Source: Pseudomonas sp.
Lineage (GTDB): Bacteria > Pseudomonadota > Gammaproteobacteria > Pseudomonadales > Pseudomonadaceae
Reading direction: 5' to 3'
Assembly: GCF_030683065.1 (NCBI RefSeq)
Contig: NZ_JAUXMX010000014.1
Span: forward strand, 1-64,000
DNA: 64,000 nt
Shown: in pieces, positions 8,202-17,369 of the stretch
Numbering within the stretch: position 1 is the first letter of the stretch
Layout of the letters: each line of letters opens with the position of its first letter
Notes under the pieces: model-generated
What the model was told of the DNA's origin: nothing
The model's database searches: none
What the model saw: only the letters and a program-made list of their open reading frames with translations
Position numbers and translations under genes: made by a program

Positions 8202-8212
8202 CAGGCACTCCC

Positions 8213-8232
8213 GGAGCCGGTACGCCGGCTCC
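8213..8232 (+). other. Intercistronic hairpin between nrtA and nrtB
   Basis: GGAGCCGG and CCGGCTCC pair perfectly around the tetraloop TACG, with no T-run. This is typical of an mRNA-stabilising structure that lets the binding-protein gene be expressed above the membrane genes. Confidence 0.65.
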
Positions 8233-8255
8233 CTCCTAATAAAGAGGACAGGACG

Positions 8256-9248
8256 ATGAGCAATCCGAGCGTCGCCACCCAGATAACCGACACACTGAAA
8301 ACTGCCCGCACCAGTGCGCTACTCAAGCGCTGGGCACCACCCGTGATCCTGCCGCTACTCGGCATTATCGGCTTCCTGCTGTGCTGGCAGCTGTTGGCAA
8401 ACAACATTCAAACCAGCCTCGGCCAGTTCCCTGGACCGGTACAGGTTTCAGAACAGTTCTCCGGGCTGGTCAGCGCCCACCTCAAGGAACGCGACAAGGC
8501 CCAGGTCTTCTACGAACGCCAGGACACGCGCAACGCCGCTCTGTTGGAGAAAAACCCCGACGCCGAGATCAAGGTGCGCCCCTATACCGGTAAACCGACC
8601 TTCGTTCAGCAGATTTTCACCAGCCTCTACACCGTCATGGCCGGCTTCGTCATTGCCTCGCTGATCGCCATTCCGCTGGGCATCGTCTGTGGCCTGAGCA
8701 AGACCATCTACATTGCCATCAACCCCCTGATTCAGGTGTTCAAACCAGTGTCGCCGCTGGCCTGGCTGCCGCTGGTGACCATGCTGGTTAGCGCCCTATA
8801 CGTCAGTGACGATCCGCTGTTCGCCAAGTCCTTTCTCACCTCGGCGATCACCGTGGCGCTGTGCTGCCTGTGGCCGACAGTGATCAACACCACGGTGGGC
8901 GTGGCCAGCATCGAGCAGGACCTGAACAACGTCAGCAAGGTGCTGAGCCTGTCGCCGCTGTCGCATGTACGGCGCATCGTCCTGCCCGCCGCCGTGCCGA
9001 TGATCTTCACCGGCCTGCGCATGTCGCTCGGCACCGGCTGGATGGTGCTGATCGCTGCCGAGATGCTGGCGCAAAACCCAGGCCTGGGTAAATTCATCTG
9101 GGACGAGTTCCAGAACGGCAGTTCCAACTCCCTCGGCCGGATCATGGTGGCGGTGATCGTCATCGGCCTGATCGGCTTCGCTCTCGACCGCCTCATGCTC
9201 CTGCTGCAACGCCAGTTCAGCTGGGACAAGAATGCCGTACTGCGCTAA
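8256..9248 (+). CDS. nrtB: Nitrate ABC transporter permease
   Basis: A 330-residue inner-membrane permease of the NrtB/CmpB type. It has an N-terminal membrane segment (residues 29-48), a hydrophilic stretch of about 70 residues, and a BPD_transp_1 domain from about residue 115 with four to five further helices. The EAA coupling motif region reads LSLSPLSHVRRIVLPAAVPMIFTG-like, which contacts the ATPase. It starts 54 bases after nrtA, with AAAGAGGA as ribosome site, and is followed 14 bases later by the ATPase gene. It would form a homodimeric channel. Confidence 0.93.
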   Translation: MSNPSVATQITDTLKTARTSALLKRWAPPVILPLLGIIGFLLCWQLLANNIQTSLGQFPGPVQVSEQFSGLVSAHLKERDKAQVFYERQDTRNAALLEKNPDAEIKVRPYTGKPTFVQQIFTSLYTVMAGFVIASLIAIPLGIVCGLSKTIYIAINPLIQVFKPVSPLAWLPLVTMLVSALYVSDDPLFAKSFLTSAITVALCCLWPTVINTTVGVASIEQDLNNVSKVLSLSPLSHVRRIVLPAAVPMIFTGLRMSLGTGWMVLIAAEMLAQNPGLGKFIWDEFQNGSSNSLGRIMVAVIVIGLIGFALDRLMLLLQRQFSWDKNAVLR

Positions 9249-9262
9249 TCAGGAGACTTCCC

Positions 9263-10057
9263 ATGAGCCATTCACACCTAGAACTCAGCGGCGTCGGCAT
9301 CGACTTCCCGACCGACAAGGGCCTGTACCGTGCGCTGCAGAACGTCAACCTGCGTATCGACAAGGGTGAGTTCGTATCCTTGATCGGCCATTCCGGCTGC
9401 GGCAAATCTACCGTACTGAATATCGTCGCCGGCCTGTACAAGGCCACCACCGGCGGCGTGATACTCGATGGCCGTGAGGTCGACGAACCCGGCCCCGAGC
9501 GGGCGGTGGTGTTCCAGAACCACAGCCTATTGCCCTGGCTAAGCTGCTACCAGAACGTTGAATTGGCAGTGCGCCAGGTGTTCCAGGGCAAGAAGTCACG
9601 CGGCGAAATGCGTGAATGGATTGAGCACAACCTGGCGCTGGTGCACATGACGCACGCCAAGGACAAGCGCCCCAGCGAGATATCCGGCGGCATGAAGCAG
9701 CGCATCGGCATCGCCCGCGCCCTGGCCATGCAGCCCAAGGTGTTGCTGATGGACGAACCCTTCGGCGCCCTGGATGCCCTGACCCGCGCCCACCTGCAGG
9801 ACTCGCTGATGGAGATCCATGCCGAACTGGGCAACACCGTGATCATGATCACCCACGACGTCGACGAGGCCGTGCTGCTCTCCGACCGCATCGTCATGAT
9901 GAGCAACGGCCCGGCGGCCAGTGTCGGCGAGATCCTCCATGTCGAACTGCAGCGCCCGCGTAACCGTATCGCCTTGGCCCATGACGCGCGTTATCACGAA
10001 TACCGCGCAGCGGTACTGGAGTTCCTCTACCAGAAGCAACAGCGCCCGGCAGCCTGA
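9263..10057 (+). CDS. nrtC: Nitrate ABC transporter ATP-binding protein
   Basis: A 264-residue ABC ATPase with Walker A GHSGCGKST (residues 42-50), the Q-loop, the signature SGGMKQR (141-147), Walker B LLMDEP (161-166) and the switch histidine in ITHDVDEA. It has only the ATPase domain and lacks the C-terminal NrtA-like regulatory domain of cyanobacterial NrtC, so by length it resembles NrtD. It closes the nrt operon. No T-rich terminator was recognised after it before the PL7 gene. Confidence 0.92.
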   Translation: MSHSHLELSGVGIDFPTDKGLYRALQNVNLRIDKGEFVSLIGHSGCGKSTVLNIVAGLYKATTGGVILDGREVDEPGPERAVVFQNHSLLPWLSCYQNVELAVRQVFQGKKSRGEMREWIEHNLALVHMTHAKDKRPSEISGGMKQRIGIARALAMQPKVLLMDEPFGALDALTRAHLQDSLMEIHAELGNTVIMITHDVDEAVLLSDRIVMMSNGPAASVGEILHVELQRPRNRIALAHDARYHEYRAAVLEFLYQKQQRPAA

Positions 10058-10220
10058 CGGCCGCCTCGCAATCCGCCCTCCACGGCGGATTGTGGAACGT
10101 GTCGCAGCCTTGCAGGCTATTGCGCCCACCGCCTATCCGCTCCATGGAACTTACTGCGCCTGCAGTCACCGAAAGGAGTCGCCCGCCCCACGCACAAGAC
10201 AACCACACCAAGGATCAGTC

Positions 10221-10910
10221 GTGCTCGACCTCACCACCTGGAACCTCTCGGTTCCCACCGACCCATTCCCCACTACTATCGAAACCCCGCGCCTGAACAA
10301 TGGCTATGACAGCCAATATTTCCGCCGCAATGACGACGGCAGTGTCACCTTCTGGGCACCGGTCAATGGCTCGCACACCGCTGACGCCCGCTACCCGCGG
10401 AGCGAACTGCGCGAAACCCAGGCCGACGGCACCCTGAGCAACTGGTACCACGCCAGTTCCGACAGCTATTTGAGTGCAGTGCTGACGGTCAACCAGGTAC
10501 CGAGCAAGAACAAGATCGTCATCGCGCAGATTCACAGCAAAGACGAACCCGGCAGCAACAATGACCCGCTGGCCAAACTGCAATACCACTACTTGCGCGG
10601 CGTCGGCCGACTTGAACTGTTGCTGCGCAAACGCCCGGGCGATGCCGACGTACAGAACATCCTGCTCACTGAGCATATCCAGTTGAACGAACGCTTCAGC
10701 TATACACTGCGCATCACGCCGAGCGGCAAACTTGGTGTCAGCGTCCAGAGCAGCCAGGGCGACCACGGCTCGTTTTATCAGCAATTGAGCGGGTATTGGA
10801 GCAAGCAGCAACTGTACTTCAAGGCCGGCGCCTATATTCAGGACAATTACGGCCCGCCCAATGAAGGCGGCCGGGTCACCTTCTACCACGTGAACACCCA
10901 GCACCGCTGA
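10221..10910 (+). CDS. Alginate lyase family protein (PL7)
   Basis: A 229-residue polysaccharide lyase of family 7, expected to cleave alginate-type uronates by beta-elimination in a jelly-roll cleft. The three conserved strands are all present: RSELRE near residue 58, QIH near residue 103 and YFKAGAYIQ near the C-terminus. The GTG start is chosen because AAGGA lies 6 bases upstream and the protein then begins at the mature PL7 domain (LDLTTWNLSVP). No signal peptide is visible, so export is unexplained. It lies between nitrate genes with no evident functional link. Confidence 0.88.
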   Translation: MLDLTTWNLSVPTDPFPTTIETPRLNNGYDSQYFRRNDDGSVTFWAPVNGSHTADARYPRSELRETQADGTLSNWYHASSDSYLSAVLTVNQVPSKNKIVIAQIHSKDEPGSNNDPLAKLQYHYLRGVGRLELLLRKRPGDADVQNILLTEHIQLNERFSYTLRITPSGKLGVSVQSSQGDHGSFYQQLSGYWSKQQLYFKAGAYIQDNYGPPNEGGRVTFYHVNTQHR

Positions 10911-11016
10911 GAGCGAGTAGCCAGGGCGGCGCATCATTCAGCGGGCCGATAGCACAGAATCGATCAAAGCCCACGTACAATTGCGCCGCCCTACCCCGTT
11001 TGCATGAGAGCTGCCC

Positions 11017-11466
11017 ATGGCCCGCCTGAAACTCGAGTTCCCCGAAGACCAGTTTTGCTACAGCACCCACCTGACCGTGCGCGTGACCGACATCAACGCC
11101 GCCAACCACTTGGGCAACGATTCAATGATCTCGATGATCTCTGAGGCCAGGGCGCGTTTTCTCTTTGAATATGGCATCGCCGAAACCCAGGAAGACGGCA
11201 CCGGCATCATCGTCACCGACCTGGCCACCACCTACCGCGCCGAAGCTCATGCCCGCGACCAACTGCTGTTCGACGTAGGGGTTATGGACTTCAACAAATA
11301 CGGCGGCGACATCACCTTTCGCATCAGTCGCCCAGCGGACGGCAGCCTGGTGGCCATGGCCAAATCGGGGTTTGTGTTCTTCAACTACACACTGGGCAAA
11401 GTGGTGCCCATGCCCACACGCTTCAGCGACATGTTCACTAAGGTTAATTGGCTCAATCCAGCCTGA
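11017..11466 (+). CDS. Hotdog-fold acyl-CoA thioesterase
   Basis: A 149-residue single hotdog-domain protein of the 4-hydroxybenzoyl-CoA thioesterase type. The conserved start of the domain, VRVTDINAANHLGND, contains the position normally occupied by the catalytic acid (here Asp in the DIN stretch) followed by the long hotdog helix (ISEARARFLFEYG). It probably hydrolyses an acyl-CoA; the substrate cannot be told. It is monocistronic, ending about 105 bases before the sigma-54 promoter of the nirB operon. Confidence 0.8.
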   Translation: MARLKLEFPEDQFCYSTHLTVRVTDINAANHLGNDSMISMISEARARFLFEYGIAETQEDGTGIIVTDLATTYRAEAHARDQLLFDVGVMDFNKYGGDITFRISRPADGSLVAMAKSGFVFFNYTLGKVVPMPTRFSDMFTKVNWLNPA

Positions 11467-11572
11467 CTGTACGCGCACCAACACAGAGCGCCACGGCTTA
11501 TAAAGGGGCACTAAGCAGCGGTTTGTGCTGCTCAGCCGGGCTGTTTGCCGCATAAATCAACACATTCCAAGT

Positions 11573-11589
11573 TGGCACACGCCCTGCAT
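11573..11589 (+). promoter_or_regulatory. Sigma-54 promoter of nirBD-nasA-cobA
   Basis: TGGCACACGCCCTGCAT contains TGGCAC with the -12 TGCAT at the correct spacing (10 bases between GG and GC). Its -24 element is the best of the three sigma-54 promoters found here. The predicted start is near 11600, giving a leader of about 214 bases. Confidence 0.82.
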
Positions 11590-11614
11590 TGGTGATTGCA
11601 CAATTTAATAAAGT

Positions 11615-11657
11615 GCAGCTTTCAACGACGAAAGCCGCACCTCCCGACAGAACGGGA
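11615..11657 (+). promoter_or_regulatory. ANTAR-type double hairpin in the nirB leader
   Basis: Hairpin 1, GCTTTC/GAAAGC (11618-11635), presents the hexaloop AACGAC. Hairpin 2, TCCCG/CGGGA (11642-11657), presents ACAGAA. Both loops have A1 and G4, and both stems are perfect. This is the expected binding platform for NasT, encoded 8 kb upstream. Confidence 0.85.
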
Positions 11658-11664
11658 CTTGGAC

Positions 11665-11707
11665 AAAGGCGTCCTCGCTAGGTGACTAGCGGGACGCCTT
11701 TTTTGTT
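11665..11707 (+). terminator. Leader terminator before nirB
   Basis: AAGGCGTCC and CGCTAG pair with CTAGCG and GGACGCCTT, with only one bulged T, around a GTGA loop. TTTTTT and a further T-run follow. It lies about 107 bases upstream of nirB, with no gene before it in the transcript, so it acts as an attenuator. Confidence 0.9.
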
Positions 11708-11813
11708 TTTTGGTCTGCCATCCCTGGCAGCCACTCTTTGAGCCGTCGCGGGGCGACGTTAAAAACTGCTCCCGACAATTTTTCCGTGATTATTGATTCA
11801 GGAGATGGCCGGC

Positions 11814-14270
11814 ATGCAAAAACTCAAGCTGGTGATGATCGGCAACGGCATGGCGGGTGTACGCACCCTCGAAGAGCTGCTCAAGCTCGCCCCCGACCTT
11901 TACGACATCACGGTGTTCGGCGCCGAGCCGCACCCCAACTACAACCGCATCTTGCTCTCCCCCGTGCTGGCCGGCGAGCAGACCTTCGAGGAGATCGTGC
12001 TCAACGACCTCAACTGGTACGCGCAAAACAACATCAAGCTACTGCTCGGGCGCAAGGTCACCAGGATTGATCGCAAGAAGCGTCTGGTAATTGCCGATGA
12101 CGGTAGCGAGGCCGAATACGATCGCCTGCTCATCGCCACTGGCTCCAACCCATTCATCCTGCCGATACCGGGCAAGGACCTGCAGGGTGTGATCGGCTAC
12201 CGCGATATCGCCGACACCCAGATGATGATGGACACCGCCAAGACCCATAAGCATGCCGTGGTGATCGGTGGCGGCCTGCTCGGCCTGGAGGCCGCCAACG
12301 GCCTCAAACTGCGCGGCATGGACGTGACCGTGGTGCATATCGGCGACTGGTTGCTGGAGCGCCAACTCGATGTCACCGCCGGCCGTCTGCTGCAAAAGTC
12401 CCTGGAAGACCGCGGCCTGAAATTCCTCTTGCCCAAGCACACGGCCGAACTGCTGGACAACGGCGAAGGCCGGGTCTGTGCGGTGAAGTTCAAAGACGGT
12501 GAGGTGATTCCCGCCGACCTGGTGGTGATGGCCGCCGGTATCCGTCCCAACAGCGAGCTGGCCGAACAATCCGGAATCGCCTGCAACCGCGGCATCCTGG
12601 TCAATGACACCCTGCAAACCTATGATCCGCGCGTCTACGCCATTGGTGAATGCGCCAACCACCGCGGCATTGCCTACGGCCTGGTAGCGCCGCTGTTCGA
12701 ACAGGCCAAGGTCTGCGCCAACCACCTGGCCCAGCTTGGCTTCGCCCGCTATCAAGGTTCGGTGACCTCGACCAAACTGAAAGTCACCGGCATCGACCTG
12801 TTCTCCGCCGGCGAATTTATCGGCGCAGAAGGCACCGAGACGATCACCCTGTCCGACCCTATCGGCGGCGTGTACAAGAAACTGGTGATCCGGGATGACA
12901 TCCTGGTCGGCGCCTGCCTGTACGGTGATACCGCCGACGGCGGCTGGTACTTCCGCCAGATCCGCGAGAATCACAACGTAAGCGAAATCCGCGATCACCT
13001 GATGTTCGGTGAAAACGCCATCGGCGACGTCGGCCACCAGGGCGCAAGCAAAACCGCACAGATGCCCGACAGCATGGAAATCTGCGGCTGCAATGGCGTG
13101 TGCAAGGGCACCATCGTCAAGGCCATCCAGGAAAACGGCCTGTTTTCCGTCGACGAGGTGAAGAAGCACACCAAGGCTGCCAGCTCCTGCGGCTCCTGCG
13201 CTGGCCTGGTCGAGCAGATCCTGATCAGCACCGTCGGTGGCGCCGCCGACGTCAAGCCGAAGAGCGAAAAAGCCATCTGCGGCTGCAGCGACCTTAACCA
13301 CGGACAGATCCGCAGCGCAATCCGCGAGCAGCACCTGATCACCCTCGCTGACACCATGGCCCTGCTCAACTGGAGTACGCCCAACGGCTGCGCCACCTGC
13401 CGCCCGGCGCTGAACTACTACCTGATCTCCACCTGGCCCGGCGAGGCCAAGGACGATCCGCAGTCGCGCCTGATTAACGAGCGCGCCCACGCCAACATCC
13501 AGAAAGACGGCACCTACTCGGTGGTACCGCGCATGTGGGGCGGCGTAACCAACCCGTCCGAGCTACGCCGCATCGCCGACGTGGCCGACAAGTACAACGT
13601 GCCCATGGTCAAGGTTACCGGCGGTCAGCGTATCGACCTGCTAGGGATCAAGAAGGACGACCTGCCTGGCGTGTGGAAGGATCTGGACATGCCGTCGGGC
13701 CATGCCTATGGCAAATCCATCCGTACCGTGAAGACCTGCGTCGGCAGCGAATTCTGTCGCTTCGGCACACAGAACTCGACTCAACTGGGCATCGAGCTGG
13801 AGCACGACCTGTTCAACATGTGGTCGCCGCACAAGGTCAAGCTGGCGGTTTCAGGTTGCCCGCGCAACTGCTCCGAGGCCGGCATCAAGGACGTTGGCAT
13901 CATCGGTGTGGATTCCGGCTGGGAGATGTACATCGGCGGTAACGGCGGGATCAAGACCGAAGTGGCGGAGTTCTTCGTCAAACTCAAGACTGCCGAAGAA
14001 GTCCGCGAATACAACGGTGCCTTCCTCCAGCTCTACCGCGAAGAGGCCTTCTACCTCGAGCGTACCGTGCACTATCTGCAGCGCGTGGGCATGGACCATA
14101 TCAAGAAGGCCGTGCTGCAAGACGACGATAACCGCAAGGCCCTGAATGCGCGCCTGCAGTTCTCGCTGTCCTTCGAGCAGGACCCATGGAAACAACGGAT
14201 CGAGCAACCACAACTGAAGAAAGAATTCGATCGTATTGCCATTATGCAAATCGAGGAGGCACACGTATGA
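11814..14270 (+). CDS. nirB: Assimilatory nitrite reductase large subunit
   Basis: An 818-residue NAD(P)H nitrite reductase reducing nitrite to ammonium. An FAD/NADH pyridine-disulfide domain comes first (GNGMAGVRTLEELL, then a second GGGLLGLEAANGL nucleotide fold). Two BFD-like [2Fe-2S] domains follow, with cysteines in CGCNGVCKG...CGSC and CGCSD...GCATC. The C-terminal sirohaem/[4Fe-4S] domain has CVGSEFC and SGCPRNC. The ATG at 11814 has AGGAG 9 bases upstream; an ATG three codons earlier touches that site. The stop overlaps the nirD start. It would partner NirD and use sirohaem made through CobA. Confidence 0.96.
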   Translation: MQKLKLVMIGNGMAGVRTLEELLKLAPDLYDITVFGAEPHPNYNRILLSPVLAGEQTFEEIVLNDLNWYAQNNIKLLLGRKVTRIDRKKRLVIADDGSEAEYDRLLIATGSNPFILPIPGKDLQGVIGYRDIADTQMMMDTAKTHKHAVVIGGGLLGLEAANGLKLRGMDVTVVHIGDWLLERQLDVTAGRLLQKSLEDRGLKFLLPKHTAELLDNGEGRVCAVKFKDGEVIPADLVVMAAGIRPNSELAEQSGIACNRGILVNDTLQTYDPRVYAIGECANHRGIAYGLVAPLFEQAKVCANHLAQLGFARYQGSVTSTKLKVTGIDLFSAGEFIGAEGTETITLSDPIGGVYKKLVIRDDILVGACLYGDTADGGWYFRQIRENHNVSEIRDHLMFGENAIGDVGHQGASKTAQMPDSMEICGCNGVCKGTIVKAIQENGLFSVDEVKKHTKAASSCGSCAGLVEQILISTVGGAADVKPKSEKAICGCSDLNHGQIRSAIREQHLITLADTMALLNWSTPNGCATCRPALNYYLISTWPGEAKDDPQSRLINERAHANIQKDGTYSVVPRMWGGVTNPSELRRIADVADKYNVPMVKVTGGQRIDLLGIKKDDLPGVWKDLDMPSGHAYGKSIRTVKTCVGSEFCRFGTQNSTQLGIELEHDLFNMWSPHKVKLAVSGCPRNCSEAGIKDVGIIGVDSGWEMYIGGNGGIKTEVAEFFVKLKTAEEVREYNGAFLQLYREEAFYLERTVHYLQRVGMDHIKKAVLQDDDNRKALNARLQFSLSFEQDPWKQRIEQPQLKKEFDRIAIMQIEEAHV

Positions 14271-14593
14271 GCTGGCTGGATATCTGCGCTCTGGAGGAGA
14301 TCAACGTGCTGGGCTCGCGTATCATCGCCGGCCCCAAAGGCGACATCGCAATTTTCCGCACCGCTGGCGATGAAGTGTTCGCCCTGGATGACCGCTGCCC
14401 GCACAAGGGTGGTCCGCTCTCCCAGGGGCTGATCTATGGCAAGCGCGTGGCCTGCCCGCTGCATAACTGGCAGATCGAGTTGGAATCCGGCGAAGCCGTG
14501 GCCCCGGACGTCGGTTGCGCACATCGGCATCAAGCCAAAGTCGAAAACGGCCGGGTGTTGTTGACCCTTAACAAAGCGCTCGAATGTGCCTGA
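14267..14593 (+). CDS. nirD: Nitrite reductase small subunit, Rieske type
   Basis: A 108-residue NirD subunit. The Rieske [2Fe-2S] ligands are intact: C44-P-H46 and C63-P-L-H66, as CPHKGGPL and CPLHNWQ. The start codon overlaps the nirB stop (ATGA), with GAGGAGG just upstream, so translation is coupled. A longer frame beginning 27 codons earlier lies inside nirB and is rejected. It probably accepts or relays electrons for nitrite reduction together with NirB. Confidence 0.94.
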   Translation: MSWLDICALEEINVLGSRIIAGPKGDIAIFRTAGDEVFALDDRCPHKGGPLSQGLIYGKRVACPLHNWQIELESGEAVAPDVGCAHRHQAKVENGRVLLTLNKALECA

Positions 14594-14653
14594 CAGGTTA
14601 TGTGTAAGCCGTGCACTGCGCGGCTTACAGGATTACCGCAGAGAGATGACGCC

Positions 14654-17368
14654 ATGACCCAACCCCATCAGATCACCGCCTCCACCTGCTGCTACTGCGG
14701 CGTGGGCTGTGGTGTGCTGATCGAGCACGATGACGAGAAGATTCTCGGCGTCCAAGGCGATCCGGACCACCCGGCCAACTTCGGAAAACTCTGCAGCAAG
14801 GGCTCAACCCTACACCTGACCGGCGACCTCGACGCGCGCGGCCTGTATCCCGAGCTGCGTCTGGGCAAAGGCCTGGCGCGCGCGCGCACGGACTGGGACA
14901 GCGCCCTGGATCACGCGGCCAGCGTATTCGCCGAGACCATCCGCGAGCATGGCCCGGACAGCGTGGCCTTCTATATCTCCGGGCAATTGCTGACCGAGGA
15001 CTACTACGCCTTCAACAAGCTGGCGCGGGCTCTGGTCGGCACCAACAACATCGACAGCAACTCACGCCTGTGCATGTCTTCGGCGGTGGTCGGCTACAAG
15101 CGCAGCCTGGGTGCCGACGCGCCGCCGTGCAATTATCAGGACATCGAACAAAGTGATTGCGTGCTGATCGCAGGCTCCAACATGGCTTACGCCCATCCGG
15201 TGCTGTTCCGCCGCCTGGAAGAAGCCAAAGCCAAGCGTCCAGACATGCAGGTCATCGTCATCGACCCGCGGCGCACCGACACCTGCGAACTGGCCGACCT
15301 GCACCTGGCAATCCTGCCGGGCAGTGATGTCGCGCTATTTCACGGCATCCTGCATATCCTGATGTGGGAAGGCTGGATCGACCGCACCTACATTGACGCC
15401 CACACAGAGGGCTTCGATGCACTGAAGACCCTGGTGCGCGACTATAGCCCGCAGATGGTCAGCGAGCTATGCGGCATCAGCCAGGACAGCCTGCAGCAGT
15501 GCGCACGGATGATCGGCAGCGCGCCGAGTTTCCTCTCGCTCTGGTGCATGGGCCTTAACCAATCCAGCGCCGGCAGCGCCAAGAACAGCGCGCTGATCAA
15601 CCTGCACCTGGCTACCGGTCAGATCGGCCGCCCCGGCGCCGGCCCCTTTTCCCTTACCGGCCAACCGAACGCCATGGGCGGTCGCGAAACCGGCAGTCTG
15701 AGCAACCTGCTGCCCGGCCACCGCGACGCTGGCAATGCGCAGCACCGTGCTGAAGTGGCGCAGTACTGGGGCGTCGACAGCCTGCCGCAGACTACTGGTC
15801 TGACCGCCATCGAACTGTTCGAGGCGGTTCGCGTGGGCACGATCAAAGCGCTGTGGATCGCCTGCACTAACCCGGCGCAGTCCATGCCGGATCAGAACAA
15901 GGTGCATGAAGCGCTGGCCGCCTGCCCGTTCGTGGTGGTGCAGGAAGCCTTCTTCACCACCGAGACCTGCCACTACGCCGACCTGCTGCTGCCCGCCGCC
16001 AGTTGGGGCGAGAAGGAAGGCACGGTGACCAACTCCGAGCGGCGCATCAGCCATGTGCGCCGCGCCGTGCCAGCCCCCGCCGAGGCGCGGGCAGATTGGG
16101 CGATTACCACGGATTTCGCCCACCGACTGGAAAAACTACTGCGCCCCGGCCTGCCCAGCCTGTTCGACTTCGCCAACCCGCAAGCACTGTTCGAGGAGTA
16201 CAAACACCTGACCGCCCAGCGCGACCTGGACCTGTCGGGGCTCAGCTACGCGATTCTGGACAACCAAGGCCCCCAGCAATGGCCGTTCCCGGCCGGCGCC
16301 ACTCAGGGTACTGCACGCCTGTACGGCGATGGCCGTTACCCTACGGCAACGGGTCGCGCACAGTTTCATGCCGACCCCTACCGGGAACCCCAGGAAAAAC
16401 GCGACGCGCGTTTCCCGTTAACCCTCAACACCGGTCGCCTGCGCGATCAGTGGCATGGCATGAGCCGCACCGGTACCGCCGCTCGCTCGTTTGGCCATGT
16501 TGAAGAGGCGGTGCTCAGCCTGCACCCGGACGAACTACGCCGACTGCGCCTGCACGCAGGTGATCTGGTCAAGGTGCGCAGCCGGCGCGGCAGCCTTATT
16601 GTGCCGGTGCAAGCCGATGCCTCGGTGCGCTCCGGCCAGGCCTATCTGCCGATGCACTGGGGCAACCGTTTTCTCAAGGGGCTGGGCACCAACGTGCTGA
16701 CCCTACCGGCCTTCGACCCATTGTCAAAACAACCCGAGCTCAAGCACGCTGGGGTTCGGGTGGAAAAAGTCGAGCTGCCCTGGCATTTCTTCGCGCTGGT
16801 CGAGGGTGACGTGCAAAAGCGTTTCGAGGCATTACGCCCGCTGTTCGAGTCCTTTGCCTACGCCAACCTCGGTCTCACAGGCCGCGAGCGCCCTGCCCTG
16901 GTCATCCGCGCGGCATGCGCAGTGGCGCCCGAGCCCGAACGCTTGGCACAGATCGATCAATTACTGGGTTTGCACGAAGGTCCGGTGCTGGCTTACGACG
17001 ACCCACGCAGGGCGGTAGGCAAGCGCGTGCGCATCGAGGACGGCCGCATCAAGGCCATCCGCCTGGCCGGCGAGACCGCCGCTCGCGATTGGCTGAAGAG
17101 CCTGTGGAGCGAAGGCCAGGCCGATGCCGATCTGCGCCGCTGGCTGCTGGCGCCGCTGTCCACCCCTCCGGGCGTGGCCGGCGGTAAGGCCAGCAAGACC
17201 CTGTGCAACTGCCTGAACGTCAGCCAGGACGCGGTGTGTGCCGGTATCGCCCGCGGCCTCGACCTGTACGGCCTCAAACAGGAACTCAAGTGCGGCACCA
17301 GTTGCGGCTCTTGTGTACCGGAAATCAAGCGACTGCTGGCCACCCAAGTAATCGCGATCAATACATAA
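14654..17368 (+). CDS. nasA: Assimilatory nitrate reductase catalytic subunit
   Basis: A 904-residue molybdopterin enzyme reducing nitrate to nitrite in the cytoplasm. The N-terminal [4Fe-4S] ligands are C12, C15, C19 and C47 (TCCYCGVGCG and LCSKG), with no Tat signal. The molybdopterin oxidoreductase core and the molydop-binding domain (about residues 585-690) follow. The last 60 residues are a BFD-like [2Fe-2S] domain with CNCLNVS and CGTSCGSC. It needs bis-MGD cofactor. The start is set by GAGAG 8 bases upstream. It lies 60 bases after nirD and ends before a 71-base palindrome. Confidence 0.95.
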   Translation: MTQPHQITASTCCYCGVGCGVLIEHDDEKILGVQGDPDHPANFGKLCSKGSTLHLTGDLDARGLYPELRLGKGLARARTDWDSALDHAASVFAETIREHGPDSVAFYISGQLLTEDYYAFNKLARALVGTNNIDSNSRLCMSSAVVGYKRSLGADAPPCNYQDIEQSDCVLIAGSNMAYAHPVLFRRLEEAKAKRPDMQVIVIDPRRTDTCELADLHLAILPGSDVALFHGILHILMWEGWIDRTYIDAHTEGFDALKTLVRDYSPQMVSELCGISQDSLQQCARMIGSAPSFLSLWCMGLNQSSAGSAKNSALINLHLATGQIGRPGAGPFSLTGQPNAMGGRETGSLSNLLPGHRDAGNAQHRAEVAQYWGVDSLPQTTGLTAIELFEAVRVGTIKALWIACTNPAQSMPDQNKVHEALAACPFVVVQEAFFTTETCHYADLLLPAASWGEKEGTVTNSERRISHVRRAVPAPAEARADWAITTDFAHRLEKLLRPGLPSLFDFANPQALFEEYKHLTAQRDLDLSGLSYAILDNQGPQQWPFPAGATQGTARLYGDGRYPTATGRAQFHADPYREPQEKRDARFPLTLNTGRLRDQWHGMSRTGTAARSFGHVEEAVLSLHPDELRRLRLHAGDLVKVRSRRGSLIVPVQADASVRSGQAYLPMHWGNRFLKGLGTNVLTLPAFDPLSKQPELKHAGVRVEKVELPWHFFALVEGDVQKRFEALRPLFESFAYANLGLTGRERPALVIRAACAVAPEPERLAQIDQLLGLHEGPVLAYDDPRRAVGKRVRIEDGRIKAIRLAGETAARDWLKSLWSEGQADADLRRWLLAPLSTPPGVAGGKASKTLCNCLNVSQDAVCAGIARGLDLYGLKQELKCGTSCGSCVPEIKRLLATQVIAINT

Positions 17369-17369
17369 C

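Noticed and set aside
11521-11555. GCAC...GTGC pair upstream of nirB as an NtrC site
   Set aside because: The half-sites are 13 bases apart, not the 8 expected, so it was not called.
12039-13490. 483-codon open frame opposite nirB
   Set aside because: It is antisense to the nirB domains and lacks any motif of its own.
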